The notes under the pieces were generated by a model, which saw only the letters and a list, made by a program, of their open reading frames with translations, searched no databases and was not told where the DNA came from. The translations under genes were made by a program, and so were the position numbers. 9,307 bases of DNA from Bacteroidota bacterium (GTDB lineage: Bacteria; Bacteroidota; Bacteroidia; Chitinophagales; Chitinophagaceae): positions 1 through 9,307 of the forward strand of contig JAEZAY010000488.1 of the NCBI GenBank assembly GCA_023427575.1. Direction: 5' to 3'. Below, one piece after another: positions 1 to 7,602 of the stretch. Positions within the stretch are counted from its first letter, which is position 1, and the number at the start of each line of letters is the position of its first letter.

Positions 1-779
1 AATTTTCGAAGTCCGAAAAAGATATAGAGTCCCAGGTAAATGATGGTAACCATCAGTACAATGGTATAATTCACCGGCTCCACAATCGTGTTCTGTATAT
101 TCCGTGCAAAAGGGAGGGGGATCAGCAGGTCGGTACTTTCAAGCGGAAGATACCTGCCAGCATAATTTGCATAGCGGTTCAGTAATAGTGAAATAATGTT
201 TTCCAGTACAAGCGAGTATAGAAAAAATACGCCGATGGCGAGTGCGCCTCTTTTAAAAATAATGGCAAACAATAAAGCCACCATATTGTAGCTGAAGGCC
301 TGGATGAAGAAATAGCCAAGATGATGGATTCCGTCGAAGGATAATGATGCTTTACCCGCCATCCCGAAAAACAGGGCCGTTATAAAAACAACTAGCACCG
401 AAATGGCTGCGCTGATGGCGGCAAGCACCATTTTAACCGATATAAAATCACGGCGGCTCCAACCATCAATGATATTCTGGCGATGGGTTTTGAAGCTGAA
501 TTCATTGGTAATAAACATGATCATCAGCAATCCTGGTAAAAACAGGAGAAAACCGGAAACATAGCTGGCCATTTGCCAGACTTCAGGAAAATCATAGGGA
601 GGCGATCCCAGCGCCATTTCCGCCATCCCTTTAGCCTGCTTCTGATTATAAATTTGCTGCTGAATCTGATAAACAATATAATTGGAACCAGCCAGGCTAA
701 CCAGGTACAATACCGAAAGGATCCAGAAAGTGCGGTAGTTTTTCAACTTCATCCATTCCACCCTGAGTAGGTTCATCAT
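1..779 (-). CDS. ABC-2 type transporter permease subunit (3' end cut by window edge)
   Basis: Membrane subunit of an ABC transporter, probably an exporter, working with the ATPase encoded just upstream. I translated it directly: 259 codons are open to the window edge with no stop. It begins MMNLLRVEWMKLKNYRTFW, the amphipathic, positively charged start typical of ABC-2 permeases. Hydrophobic segments lie near residues 18-37, 71-92, 115-140, 153-175, 180-200 and 238-256, which is the usual six-helix layout, so only a short tail is probably missing. A conserved-looking cytoplasmic loop after the second helix (about 92-113) contains NEFSFKTHRQNIIDGWSRR, a pattern I associate with Bacteroidota permeases of this kind. 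The ATG at 779 overlaps the ATPase stop in an ATGA arrangement, implying translational coupling; a second ATG follows immediately at 776. The substrate cannot be told from sequence. Confidence 0.88.
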   Translation of the reverse strand, partial: MMNLLRVEWMKLKNYRTFWILSVLYLVSLAGSNYIVYQIQQQIYNQKQAKGMAEMALGSPPYDFPEVWQMASYVSGFLLFLPGLLMIMFITNEFSFKTHRQNIIDGWSRRDFISVKMVLAAISAAISVLVVFITALFFGMAGKASLSFDGIHHLGYFFIQAFSYNMVALLFAIIFKRGALAIGVFFLYSLVLENIISLLLNRYANYAGRYLPLESTDLLIPLPFARNIQNTIVEPVNYTIVLMVTIIYLGLYIFFGLRK

Positions 780-1672
780 TGTTTACCGTTTTTGGTAAGT
801 TCAAAAAATTTGGTTTCCAGGCTTTTCCTTCTCAGGCGTAAATGATTTAGCGTGATTCCCCTTTCGAAAAAATAGTGGTTCAGCTTTTCCAGATCGGCTT
901 CGCCGGAAGGAAACAGCAATTCCAGATGGCGGTCGGTTTGGCGATATGAACTGGAACCCGGAAAATTCTCGGCCAGTTCCAGCATCCGCTGCGGGCTGGC
1001 GGCGCCAATTTCCACGATGTCTTCATTTACCAGGATCTCGTCTACATGCCCATCGGTTATCAAAACTCCTTTTTGAAGAATGGCCACATGTGTACATACT
1101 TTTTCAACTTCATCGAGGAGATGACTTGCCATAATTATGGTTTTACCCATCCTGTTCAGTTTTTGAATCAGTTCGCGGGTTTCGGCAATACCTACCGGAT
1201 CAAGACCATTGGTGGGTTCATCAAACATCAGCACTTTGGGGTCGCCAAGTAAACAGTTCGCGACTGCCAGCCTTTGCTTCATACCCAATGAATAGGTGCT
1301 GAATTTGGAGTGCTTACGGTTGGCAAGATCTACGATATCGAGCACGCGCTCTATATCATCATTTGTTTTGCCCTTAATCGCCGCATTGATCTTCAGATTC
1401 TGAACCGCATTGAGATAATGATAAAAATTCGGCGTTTCCAACAGGGTGCCAATTTCGCGTCGATGATATTTATTGGGGGGTTCACCAAACAAAAGAAAAG
1501 ATCCTGAATCGGCACGAAGTATATCCATGATAATTCCCAGCAAGGTGGTCTTGCCACTTCCATTCGGACCAAGAATACCATATACGGAACCTTCCGGAAC
1601 CGTGAAACTGACATTATTGAGAGCATGAATGGGACCGTAATGTTTGTGAAGACTTTTGACTTCGAGGATCAT
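776..1672 (-). CDS. ABC transporter ATP-binding protein (BcrA/NatA-like)
   Basis: Cytoplasmic nucleotide-binding subunit that powers the adjacent ABC-2 permease. Over 298 residues all core motifs are visible: Walker A GPNGSGKT at 35-42, signature YSLGMKQ at 127-133, Walker B KVLMFDE at 146-152, D-loop GLD at 156-158 and the switch histidine in MASH at 181-184. The Q-loop position reads LLETPNFY (77-84), with Glu in place of the usual Gln; this is common, from memory, in bacitracin/lantibiotic-type ATPases and so points to that subgroup. Residues after about 215 form the extra C-terminal domain of this family. The ATG at 1672 has no good Shine-Dalgarno sequence. It follows the metalloprotease by 35 bases and overlaps the permease by 4. 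The cargo (ion, peptide, lipid or drug) is unknown. Confidence 0.95.
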   Translation of the reverse strand: MILEVKSLHKHYGPIHALNNVSFTVPEGSVYGILGPNGSGKTTLLGIIMDILRADSGSFLLFGEPPNKYHRREIGTLLETPNFYHYLNAVQNLKINAAIKGKTNDDIERVLDIVDLANRKHSKFSTYSLGMKQRLAVANCLLGDPKVLMFDEPTNGLDPVGIAETRELIQKLNRMGKTIIMASHLLDEVEKVCTHVAILQKGVLITDGHVDEILVNEDIVEIGAASPQRMLELAENFPGSSSYRQTDRHLELLFPSGEADLEKLNHYFFERGITLNHLRLRRKSLETKFFELTKNGKQ

Positions 1673-1707
1673 TAAAGCAGCTTTGCACTAAAGATGGTAA
1701 AATAATT

Positions 1708-2370
1708 TCACTGAACGAAATCCGCCGGAAGATGCTTCGCATGGAAAATGCTGGAGAAGGCCCCTACTATTGCCCGCTGACTGGCGCTGAAAGAAAGGGT
1801 ATGCAGCTTCAGAAGTTCAATATCGGAAACGGTTACTTTACGAAATGCCGGGTTTAAACATCCGCCATAAGCCGCCGGCGCCGCTGTTGGATCGTATTGA
1901 AAATGCGGATCGCAAATGGTTCCACGGGGATACATAATCGTTGGCAGGGGCATCCCACGGATATCGAGGTTTTCAGGATGAACCAGTCCGAGCGTATGGC
2001 CATATTCATGCGCTGCCGTGGTGGAGGTCTGGATAATATCGCCGAGCTTGAAATAGCCGGTATTCGATCCAATGCCGTCAACAAAAGAGATGTTTCCCAT
2101 CACTTCGGGCTCGATACGAAAAAAGTTCAACTGTGGATTATCGTTATACCAGATCTTTTCCGGATCAATATCGGGTTCATGAATGCCCTGGATCTCAAAT
2201 CGTATCTGCCGGCTTCTGCCACGAATAAGGCAACGGGCATCTGGTTCATTCCAGTGCGACTGGATATCATGGGCAATCTGGGTCGCTAATTCTTCATTGG
2301 CCGCATCTCCGTAAAAGTAAAATACCGACCGGATGATCAGCGAATCGCTTCTAAGTTCTGCTTCTCCCAA
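1708..2370 (-). CDS. Metzincin-like zinc metalloprotease, TTG start
   Basis: Predicted zinc-dependent endopeptidase of 220 residues. The extended zinc motif HEYGHTLGLVH (121-131) supplies three His ligands (121, 125, 131) and the catalytic Glu122. A downstream Met in PTIMYPRGT (Met146) fits the metzincin Met-turn, so a matrixin/M10-like fold is likely. Met-turn spacing (15 residues after the last His) is short, so this may be a compact variant. No signal peptide, propeptide cysteine switch or membrane segment is visible. Cys153 and Cys171 flank the loop after the Met-turn and could pair if the protein is exported. The first usable start is TTG at 2370; there is no in-frame ATG before residue 91, and an in-frame TAA lies at 2383-2385. 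It sits 27 bases after fadN and 35 before the ABC ATPase. The substrate is unknown. Confidence 0.75.
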   Translation of the reverse strand: MGEAELRSDSLIIRSVFYFYGDAANEELATQIAHDIQSHWNEPDARCLIRGRSRQIRFEIQGIHEPDIDPEKIWYNDNPQLNFFRIEPEVMGNISFVDGIGSNTGYFKLGDIIQTSTTAAHEYGHTLGLVHPENLDIRGMPLPTIMYPRGTICDPHFQYDPTAAPAAYGGCLNPAFRKVTVSDIELLKLHTLSFSASQRAIVGAFSSIFHAKHLPADFVQ

Positions 2371-2397
2371 TATCAGAATAATTTAAATTTTGAGAAA

Positions 2398-4803
2398 TCA
2401 GTTCCTGACCGGCTTGCCCGACTTCAATACACTCTGAAGCCTTTCCAGGGTTTTACGCTCGCCGCAAAGACTTAAAAAAGCTTCTCTTTCCAGATTCAAC
2501 AGGTATTGTTCCGAAACCAGTGAGGGTTCCGAGAGGTCGCCACCGCACATTACATAGGCGAGTTTCCTTGCCACCAGGGCATCGTGATCGCTTGCATACC
2601 CTGCCCGCCACATGCCGTTGATGCCCGCATAAAGGGCGCCCAGTGCAGACCGCCCCAATACTTTTACATCTTTACGTTCTACCGGTGTTACATAACCGCT
2701 ATCGTAGATTTCGATCACCGATTTTTTGGCTTCTCCAATTCTACGGTTTTGATTTATAACAATTTCATCGGTCCCTTTTCGGAAAATCCCCAGTTCAAAC
2801 CCTTCCGCGGCTGAAGTGGCCACCCTGGCGGTGGCAATGGTTAGAAATCGATTCTTTAATGTGATGGTTTCGGGTTCATCGGGATGCATTTCATCGCCGG
2901 CCCTGAGCACAAATTCTTTCGTGCCGCCCCCGCCGGGTATTAAACCAACTCCAAGCTCTACCAAACCGATATAGGTTTCTGCTGCCGGGCAAACTTTATC
3001 AGCATGCAGGCTTAGTTCACAGGCGCCGCCCAGAGTAAGCGCATGGGGAGCTACCACCACGGGCACTGAAGAATAACGGGCCCGCATCATGGTATTCTGA
3101 AACGTTCGGATCGCCATATCCAGTTCATCGTATTCCTGTTCAATGGCCAGCATGAAGATCATGGCCACATTAGCGCCCGCACTGAAGTTGAGCGTATCGT
3201 TCGCGATCACCAGGCCTTTGTATTTCGATTCGGCCAGAGCAATTGATTTCTGGATTCCCTCCAACACTTCTCCCCCGATACTTCCCATTTTTGTGCTCCA
3301 TTCAAGACCAATAACATCATCTCCCAAATGATAAGTGCGGCAGGAACTGTTTTTCCAAACAGTATCATTCTCGAAATTCTTCATTACGATAAAGGCTTCG
3401 CCACCCGGCATCACCGTATAGGATTTCGAGCGCGGGTCGTAATAAAGTCGTTTGCCGTTTTCTGTTTTGTAAAAAGACTTTGCTCCCGATTCCAGCATTT
3501 CATCCACCCAGGGGGCGAGGGTATAACCGGCCGTTTTCATCCGCTTTACCGTGCCCTCTACACCCAGAACATCCCAGCTTTCAAAGGCGCCGATCTCCCA
3601 TCCAAAGCCGGCCATCATGGCATCGTCGATGCGATAAAGCTCATCGCTGATCTCGGGAATGCGGTGGGAGATGTATGAAAACAATCCATAATGGAAATGT
3701 CGATAAAAATCGCCCGCTTTATCCATGCCCTGTGTTAATGCTTTAAGGCGGGTCTTAAGGTCATCGATGGGTTTCGCGGCTTCCACGGAAGGAAACTTAG
3801 GTTTGGTTCGGGGTTTGTACTCCATCGTTTGTAAATCAAGCGAAAGAATTTCTTTCTCCCCGGAGGCCGATTTCGATTTTTTAAAAAAGCCCTGGCCGGT
3901 TTTATCACCCAGTCTTTTTTCTTCTACCATCTTTTCCAGCCAGGACGGAATTTTGAAACTATCCCTGGCCTCATCACTTTGACAATTTTCATATACGCCA
4001 TTGGCAACTTTTACCAGCGTGTCGATACCCACTACATCGGCGGTGCGGAAAGTGGCCGATTTTGGTCGCCCAATCAATGGTCCTGTTAATGAATCCACTT
4101 CATCCACGCTCAGGCTCATTTTTTCAACCAATTTAAAGATGGCCATAATGCCGTAGACACCAATCCGGTTGGCTATAAATGCAGGACTGTCTTTGGCCAG
4201 AACCGTCGTTTTTCCCAGGAAAAGATCTCCATAATGCAACAGAAATTCAATCACCGCGGGATCTGTGTCGGGCCCCGGTATGATTTCCAGCAGGCGCAGG
4301 TATCGGGGGGGATTAAAAAAATGCGTTCCGCAAAAATGTTTTCTGAAATCCTCGGATCTTCCCTCCGCCATCAGGTGAATCGGAATTCCGGATGTGATTG
4401 AACTAACGAGGGTTCCCGGCCGCCGGTATTTTTCCACCGAATCAAAAACCTGTTTTTTGATCTCCAGTCGCTCAACCACCACTTCAATGATCCAGTCGCA
4501 GTTCCCAATCTCTTTCATGTCGTCGGTGAAGTTCCCTGTCCGGATCCGTTTCAGAACATCTTTGGAATAAATGGGCGAAGGGTTCGATTTTATGGCTGCA
4601 TTAAATGCATCATTTACGATCCGGTTTTTAAAGGCCGGGTGATCCGTACTGAGCCCTTTCGCTTTTTCCGTTTCGTTCAGTTCCGCCGGTACTATATCGA
4701 GCAGTAAAACCTGAACGCCTGCGCCGGCAAAATGACAGGCAATTCTGGATCCCATGATCCCGCTTCCTAAAACGGCCACTTTACGGATTGTTCTTTTTGA
4801 CAT
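2398..4803 (-). CDS. fadN: Fused 3-hydroxyacyl-CoA dehydrogenase / enoyl-CoA hydratase (FadN-type)
   Basis: Bifunctional beta-oxidation enzyme that hydrates 2-enoyl-CoA and oxidises the resulting 3-hydroxyacyl-CoA with NAD+. The N-terminal Rossmann domain carries GSGIMG (13-18). The dehydrogenase active site is HFFNPPRYLRLLEIIPG with His161 and Glu173, followed by AFIANRIG (208-215). A degenerate second dehydrogenase repeat lies around 375-420. The crotonase domain spans about 495-680 with both catalytic glutamates kept: Glu596 in GGACELS and Glu616 in GLVELGVG, followed by LIPGGGGT. Dehydrogenase-then-hydratase order and 801 residues match Bacillus FadN rather than E. coli FadB, which has the reverse order. 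I chose ATG 4803 (MSKRTIRKVAVLG) over the in-frame GTG at 4809, because it sits right before the Rossmann strand. Unusually, no thiolase or acyl-CoA dehydrogenase gene adjoins it. The palindrome at 4814-4831 may control it. Confidence 0.93.
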   Translation of the reverse strand: MSKRTIRKVAVLGSGIMGSRIACHFAGAGVQVLLLDIVPAELNETEKAKGLSTDHPAFKNRIVNDAFNAAIKSNPSPIYSKDVLKRIRTGNFTDDMKEIGNCDWIIEVVVERLEIKKQVFDSVEKYRRPGTLVSSITSGIPIHLMAEGRSEDFRKHFCGTHFFNPPRYLRLLEIIPGPDTDPAVIEFLLHYGDLFLGKTTVLAKDSPAFIANRIGVYGIMAIFKLVEKMSLSVDEVDSLTGPLIGRPKSATFRTADVVGIDTLVKVANGVYENCQSDEARDSFKIPSWLEKMVEEKRLGDKTGQGFFKKSKSASGEKEILSLDLQTMEYKPRTKPKFPSVEAAKPIDDLKTRLKALTQGMDKAGDFYRHFHYGLFSYISHRIPEISDELYRIDDAMMAGFGWEIGAFESWDVLGVEGTVKRMKTAGYTLAPWVDEMLESGAKSFYKTENGKRLYYDPRSKSYTVMPGGEAFIVMKNFENDTVWKNSSCRTYHLGDDVIGLEWSTKMGSIGGEVLEGIQKSIALAESKYKGLVIANDTLNFSAGANVAMIFMLAIEQEYDELDMAIRTFQNTMMRARYSSVPVVVAPHALTLGGACELSLHADKVCPAAETYIGLVELGVGLIPGGGGTKEFVLRAGDEMHPDEPETITLKNRFLTIATARVATSAAEGFELGIFRKGTDEIVINQNRRIGEAKKSVIEIYDSGYVTPVERKDVKVLGRSALGALYAGINGMWRAGYASDHDALVARKLAYVMCGGDLSEPSLVSEQYLLNLEREAFLSLCGERKTLERLQSVLKSGKPVRN

Positions 4804-4813
4804 GTTCACAAAT

Positions 4814-4831
4814 TAGTTAGTTAAACAACTA
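4814..4831. promoter_or_regulatory. Imperfect palindrome upstream of fadN, candidate repressor operator
   Basis: The sequence TAGTTAGTTAAACAACTA is an 18-bp inverted repeat with 7 of 9 pairs matching around a TTAA centre, flanked by AA on one side and TT on the other. It ends 10 bases before the fadN ATG and so overlaps the expected 5' leader. Size and form suit a TetR- or MarR-type dimer, families that commonly repress fatty-acid degradation genes. No such regulator is encoded in the window, so the link is inference. AT-rich intergenic DNA can give such palindromes by chance. Confidence 0.4.
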
Positions 4832-4912
4832 TTTATTTCGAAGGTAATACAAATATTGAAAAGCTAATACTGCGATTAGTTTCATAAGTTTCAAAAAAAG
4901 ACCGCATTAGAG
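4832..4912. promoter_or_regulatory. Divergent intergenic region holding promoters of fadN and glycerate kinase
   Basis: The two flanking genes point away from each other, so promoters for both must lie here. The stretch is AT-rich and lacks an ORF. The best near matches to the Bacteroidota -7 box TAnnTTTG are AATATTTG on the minus strand (4857-4850), which would give a leader of about 40 bases for fadN, and TAAGTTTC on the plus strand (4885-4892), rather close to the kinase ATG. Neither has a -33 TTTG at the right distance, so exact promoters are not assigned. No clear Shine-Dalgarno sequence precedes either start. Confidence 0.4.
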
Positions 4913-6235
4913 ATGAAAAAAGATCTGATTAAGATTTTTAATAGCGCCGTCGGGATTGCACACCCCGCGGGCTTTATGCGCGATTACCTGGAATATTCGG
5001 ATGGGATTCTGCGGGCAGGAAAAGAATTATTTCGATTAAGACCGGAGTCCAGGCTTCTGGTGATCGGAGCCGGAAAAGCAGGGGCGGCAATGGCGGTTGA
5101 AACCGAAATAATTTTTGGCAACAGGATCAATGGCGGACTGGTTGTTACAAAGTACGGCCATTCACTTCCGCTGAAATACCTTACCATTGTTGAAAGCGGC
5201 CATCCAGTTCCCGATCAGAACGGAATAGAGGCAGCGCGCCAAATCGAAAATTTGCTTAAAGATCTTAATGAGAACGATCTGGTGATCTGTCTTATTAGCG
5301 GCGGCGCCTCGGCCCTGCTGGCCGATGTTCCGGAAGGAATCACGCTGGAAGAAATGCGAAGAACGGTTTCCCTTTTACTGGATTCGGGTGCACATATCGG
5401 TGAGATCAATACGGTCAGGAAACATCTGTCCTATTTGAAAGGTGGCCAGTTGTTAAGACTAATATCTCCAGCCACCGCGATTTCCCTTATCATCAGCGAT
5501 GTTCCCGGGGATGATCCCGGCATTATCGCAAGCGGTCTTACCAGCCCGGATTCTTCACGGTTCGAAGATGCCCTGGAGGTGATTAAAAAGTACAAACTGG
5601 AAACAGAAATCCCTGAGCCGGTATTGAAGCGAATTAGAAAAGGGGTTAGGGGAGAAATACCCGAAACAATCAAAGCGGAGGATTCGATATTAAATAATGT
5701 GCGGAACATACTGGTGGCAACAAACAAAATGGGTCTGGAAGAGGCGGCAAAAGCTTCTGAAAAAATCGGTTATAGGTCGCTAATAGTAAACGAAAATCTG
5801 GAAGGGGAGGCTGCAGATCGCGGAAAGGAGATTGCTGAATTTCTGATCGCTCAAAACCCCGACCAGCCTCATTGTTATCTCTGGGGCGGAGAAACAACGG
5901 TAACCATTCAAGGTTATGGTATGGGCGGAAGAAATCAGGAACTGGCACTTTCGGCATTACTGCGATTCACTGATTTTTCTACCAAAGACAAAGAAATCTT
6001 TTTACTGGTTTCGGGTACTGACGGAACAGACGGGCCTACCGATGCAAACGGGGCCATGATCGATAATTCGCTTATTGTTAAAGCCGCCCGGGATCAGGGG
6101 CAGATCCTGGATCACCTCCGCAACAACGACTCTTACCATTATTTTGCAAAACACGGTGGCCATTTTATAACAGGTCCTACAAATACCAATGTGATGGATC
6201 TTGTAATTGCCCTGGTTATGCCAGCTAAAAAATAA
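4913..6235 (+). CDS. Glycerate 2-kinase, type II (MOFRL / DUF4147 family)
   Basis: Cytoplasmic enzyme predicted to phosphorylate D-glycerate with ATP to 2-phosphoglycerate, feeding lower glycolysis. The 440-residue length is normal for the family (GckA/TtuD-like). The N-terminal DUF4147 domain shows VIGAGKAGAAM with Lys55, LISGGASALL (127-136), the conserved NTVRKHLSYLKGGQL block (166-180) and ISDVPGDDPGIIASG (194-208). The C-terminal MOFRL domain shows LWGGETTV (323-330), GMGGRNQELAL (336-346), SGTDGTDGPTDANGA (367-381) and TGPTNTNVMDL (420-430). Some family members are hydroxypyruvate reductases by old annotation, but kinase is the better-supported role. ATG 4913 is the start, preceded by no strong ribosome binding site. 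The gene meets the GntP permease tail to tail with an 11-base overlap, which supports glycerate as the substrate of both. Confidence 0.92.
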   Translation: MKKDLIKIFNSAVGIAHPAGFMRDYLEYSDGILRAGKELFRLRPESRLLVIGAGKAGAAMAVETEIIFGNRINGGLVVTKYGHSLPLKYLTIVESGHPVPDQNGIEAARQIENLLKDLNENDLVICLISGGASALLADVPEGITLEEMRRTVSLLLDSGAHIGEINTVRKHLSYLKGGQLLRLISPATAISLIISDVPGDDPGIIASGLTSPDSSRFEDALEVIKKYKLETEIPEPVLKRIRKGVRGEIPETIKAEDSILNNVRNILVATNKMGLEEAAKASEKIGYRSLIVNENLEGEAADRGKEIAEFLIAQNPDQPHCYLWGGETTVTIQGYGMGGRNQELALSALLRFTDFSTKDKEIFLLVSGTDGTDGPTDANGAMIDNSLIVKAARDQGQILDHLRNNDSYHYFAKHGGHFITGPTNTNVMDLVIALVMPAKK

Positions 6236-7568
6236 GAGAAAGCAGCATGCAGGTGATCAATACCGTTAGTCCCATAAAAAGCGTCGTCAGTGTGAAATAC
6301 CGGTACATGGATCTCACACTGATTCCGCTGTATTGCTGAATGACCCAGAAATAGCTGTCGTTTGCATGGCTTACGGTCATTGCGCCGCCTCCAATGGTAA
6401 GAACCAGTAAGGCTTTTTCAAAAGACTGGTCAAGGCCCAATGCTGGCAACAATGGGGCTAAAATAGACGAGGTGATGACCATCGAAGCCGTGGAGGAACC
6501 CTGCGCCGTTTTTAAAGCAGCGGCCAGTAAAAAGGCGATGGGAAAAATTGCCAGTGTAGAAAACTGTTGCCCGTTCATCCAGGTGCTGAACATGGCAGAT
6601 AAGGGAGTGGCTTTTAACACAGCGCCAAAAGCACCGCCCGCGGTTGTAATCAGAATAATGGATCCCGATTGTGAAAGGGCGGAAGAGATCAGGGATTCGG
6701 TTTTACCACGAACCGGCAACAGAAAAATGGCTATTAAAACTCCGATTAATAAAGCGGTAAAGGGCTTGGTAATAAAATACAAAATCTCGGCGACAAGAAC
6801 CGGAAAAGGTATCAGCGCGATAAAGGATCCGGCACCGATTAAAACCACCGGCAACAGAAGAGGGATAATGGCCCGGGAAAAACGCGGCGTGTTCTCCGGT
6901 ATGGGTGCGGCCGCTGATCCCGGTTCAGGATCCGGAATTTTTTCAACCTCTTTTTTAGAAAATGTATTTGCCATCAGGTTTCCAACAATCACCGCCGGAA
7001 CCGAAACCAGCAGTCCAAGCAGCATTACATGGCCCAGATCCCCGGCAACCCCCAGATTGCCGGCAGCGGCCAGCGGGCCGGGAGTGGGAGGTACAAGCAC
7101 ATGGGTTGTATAAAGACCAGTGGCCAATGCAATGCTTATAGCTCCATAAGGCGAGGAACTGAGCCTGGCCAGGGATTTCGCCAGGTTGGAAATGATGATA
7201 AATCCGGAATCGCAGAACACCGGAATTCCAACAATGGCACCGAGTGAACTCATACCCTTTGAAAGATTTTTCCTGCCTGCCAGTGAAAGTATTTTTCGTG
7301 CAAGGGTATGCGTTGCACCGGTCTGTTCCAGGATCTCCCCTAAAATGGTTCCCAATGCTATTATTAATCCGATAGAAGCGAATACAGATCCTGCCCCGGA
7401 AGAAATACTATCGAGCAGCATATCTACCGGCATGCGCACAGCAAGCCCAACCAGCAGGGTTATGATCAGCAAAACCAGCAGCGGATGCCAGCGGAACAAT
7501 GAACAGGCAACCACCATCAGGATAATTCCTGTAAGAATGATTAAAATAAGGGCAATACCGGTTACCAT
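6225..7568 (-). CDS. GntP-family permease, probable glycerate/gluconate-type proton symporter
   Basis: Inner-membrane transporter of 447 residues, the usual GntP length. Nearly the whole protein is hydrophobic, with about 12 or more segments beginning at residues 3-23 and 29-44 and ending at 425-446. One hydrophilic stretch, rich in Pro, Glu and Lys, lies at about 204-230. Family landmarks are FCDSGFIIISNLAKSLA (118-134), the proline-rich LVPPTPGPLAAAGNLG (158-173), AALKTAQGSSTASM (350-363) and MTVSHANDSYFW (397-408). GntP members import gluconate, related sugar acids or glycerate with protons; the facing glycerate kinase gene favours glycerate here, by inference. ATG 7568 is the first in-frame start and has no clear Shine-Dalgarno sequence. 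Its stop (TAG, 6227-6225) lies inside the 3' end of the kinase gene, so the two transcripts must overlap. Confidence 0.93.
   Translation of the reverse strand: MVTGIALILIILTGIILMVVACSLFRWHPLLVLLIITLLVGLAVRMPVDMLLDSISSGAGSVFASIGLIIALGTILGEILEQTGATHTLARKILSLAGRKNLSKGMSSLGAIVGIPVFCDSGFIIISNLAKSLARLSSSPYGAISIALATGLYTTHVLVPPTPGPLAAAGNLGVAGDLGHVMLLGLLVSVPAVIVGNLMANTFSKKEVEKIPDPEPGSAAAPIPENTPRFSRAIIPLLLPVVLIGAGSFIALIPFPVLVAEILYFITKPFTALLIGVLIAIFLLPVRGKTESLISSALSQSGSIILITTAGGAFGAVLKATPLSAMFSTWMNGQQFSTLAIFPIAFLLAAALKTAQGSSTASMVITSSILAPLLPALGLDQSFEKALLVLTIGGGAMTVSHANDSYFWVIQQYSGISVRSMYRYFTLTTLFMGLTVLITCMLLSLIF
6288..6321. repeat. Perfect 8-bp inverted repeat with 18-base loop, 3' part of permease gene
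   Basis: CAGTGTGA (6288-6295) and TCACACTG (6314-6321) are exact reverse complements separated by 18 bases. The repeat lies inside the permease coding region and 53 bases past the glycerate kinase stop. It could form a hairpin in the 3' tail of the kinase mRNA, but no T-run follows, so it is not a standard intrinsic terminator. It may be chance. Confidence 0.3.
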
Positions 7569-7602
7569 GCGGAAATTATAAGCAGGTTTTGAATAGAGAG
7601 GG

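Noticed and set aside
1673..1707. Short AAAGC-T-GCTTT self-complementary stretch between the protease and ABC genes as a terminator
   Set aside because: The loop would be a single base, the stem is AT-rich and no T-run follows, so it cannot act as an intrinsic terminator; operon read-through is more likely.
1897..2289. 130-codon plus-strand open frame opposite the metalloprotease
   Set aside because: The opposite strand carries the HExxHxxGxxH protease across the same bases; the plus-strand translation has no coherent domain.
4807..4809. GTG at 4809 as the fadN start
   Set aside because: The ATG two codons later places MSKRTIRK directly before the Rossmann strand and is the more likely start; neither has a Shine-Dalgarno sequence to decide it firmly.
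6394..7113. 239-codon plus-strand open frame antisense to the GntP permease
   Set aside because: It is a shadow of the permease gene: low-complexity Ala/Gly/Pro-rich translation, no recognisable domain, and the minus-strand frame has full family motifs.
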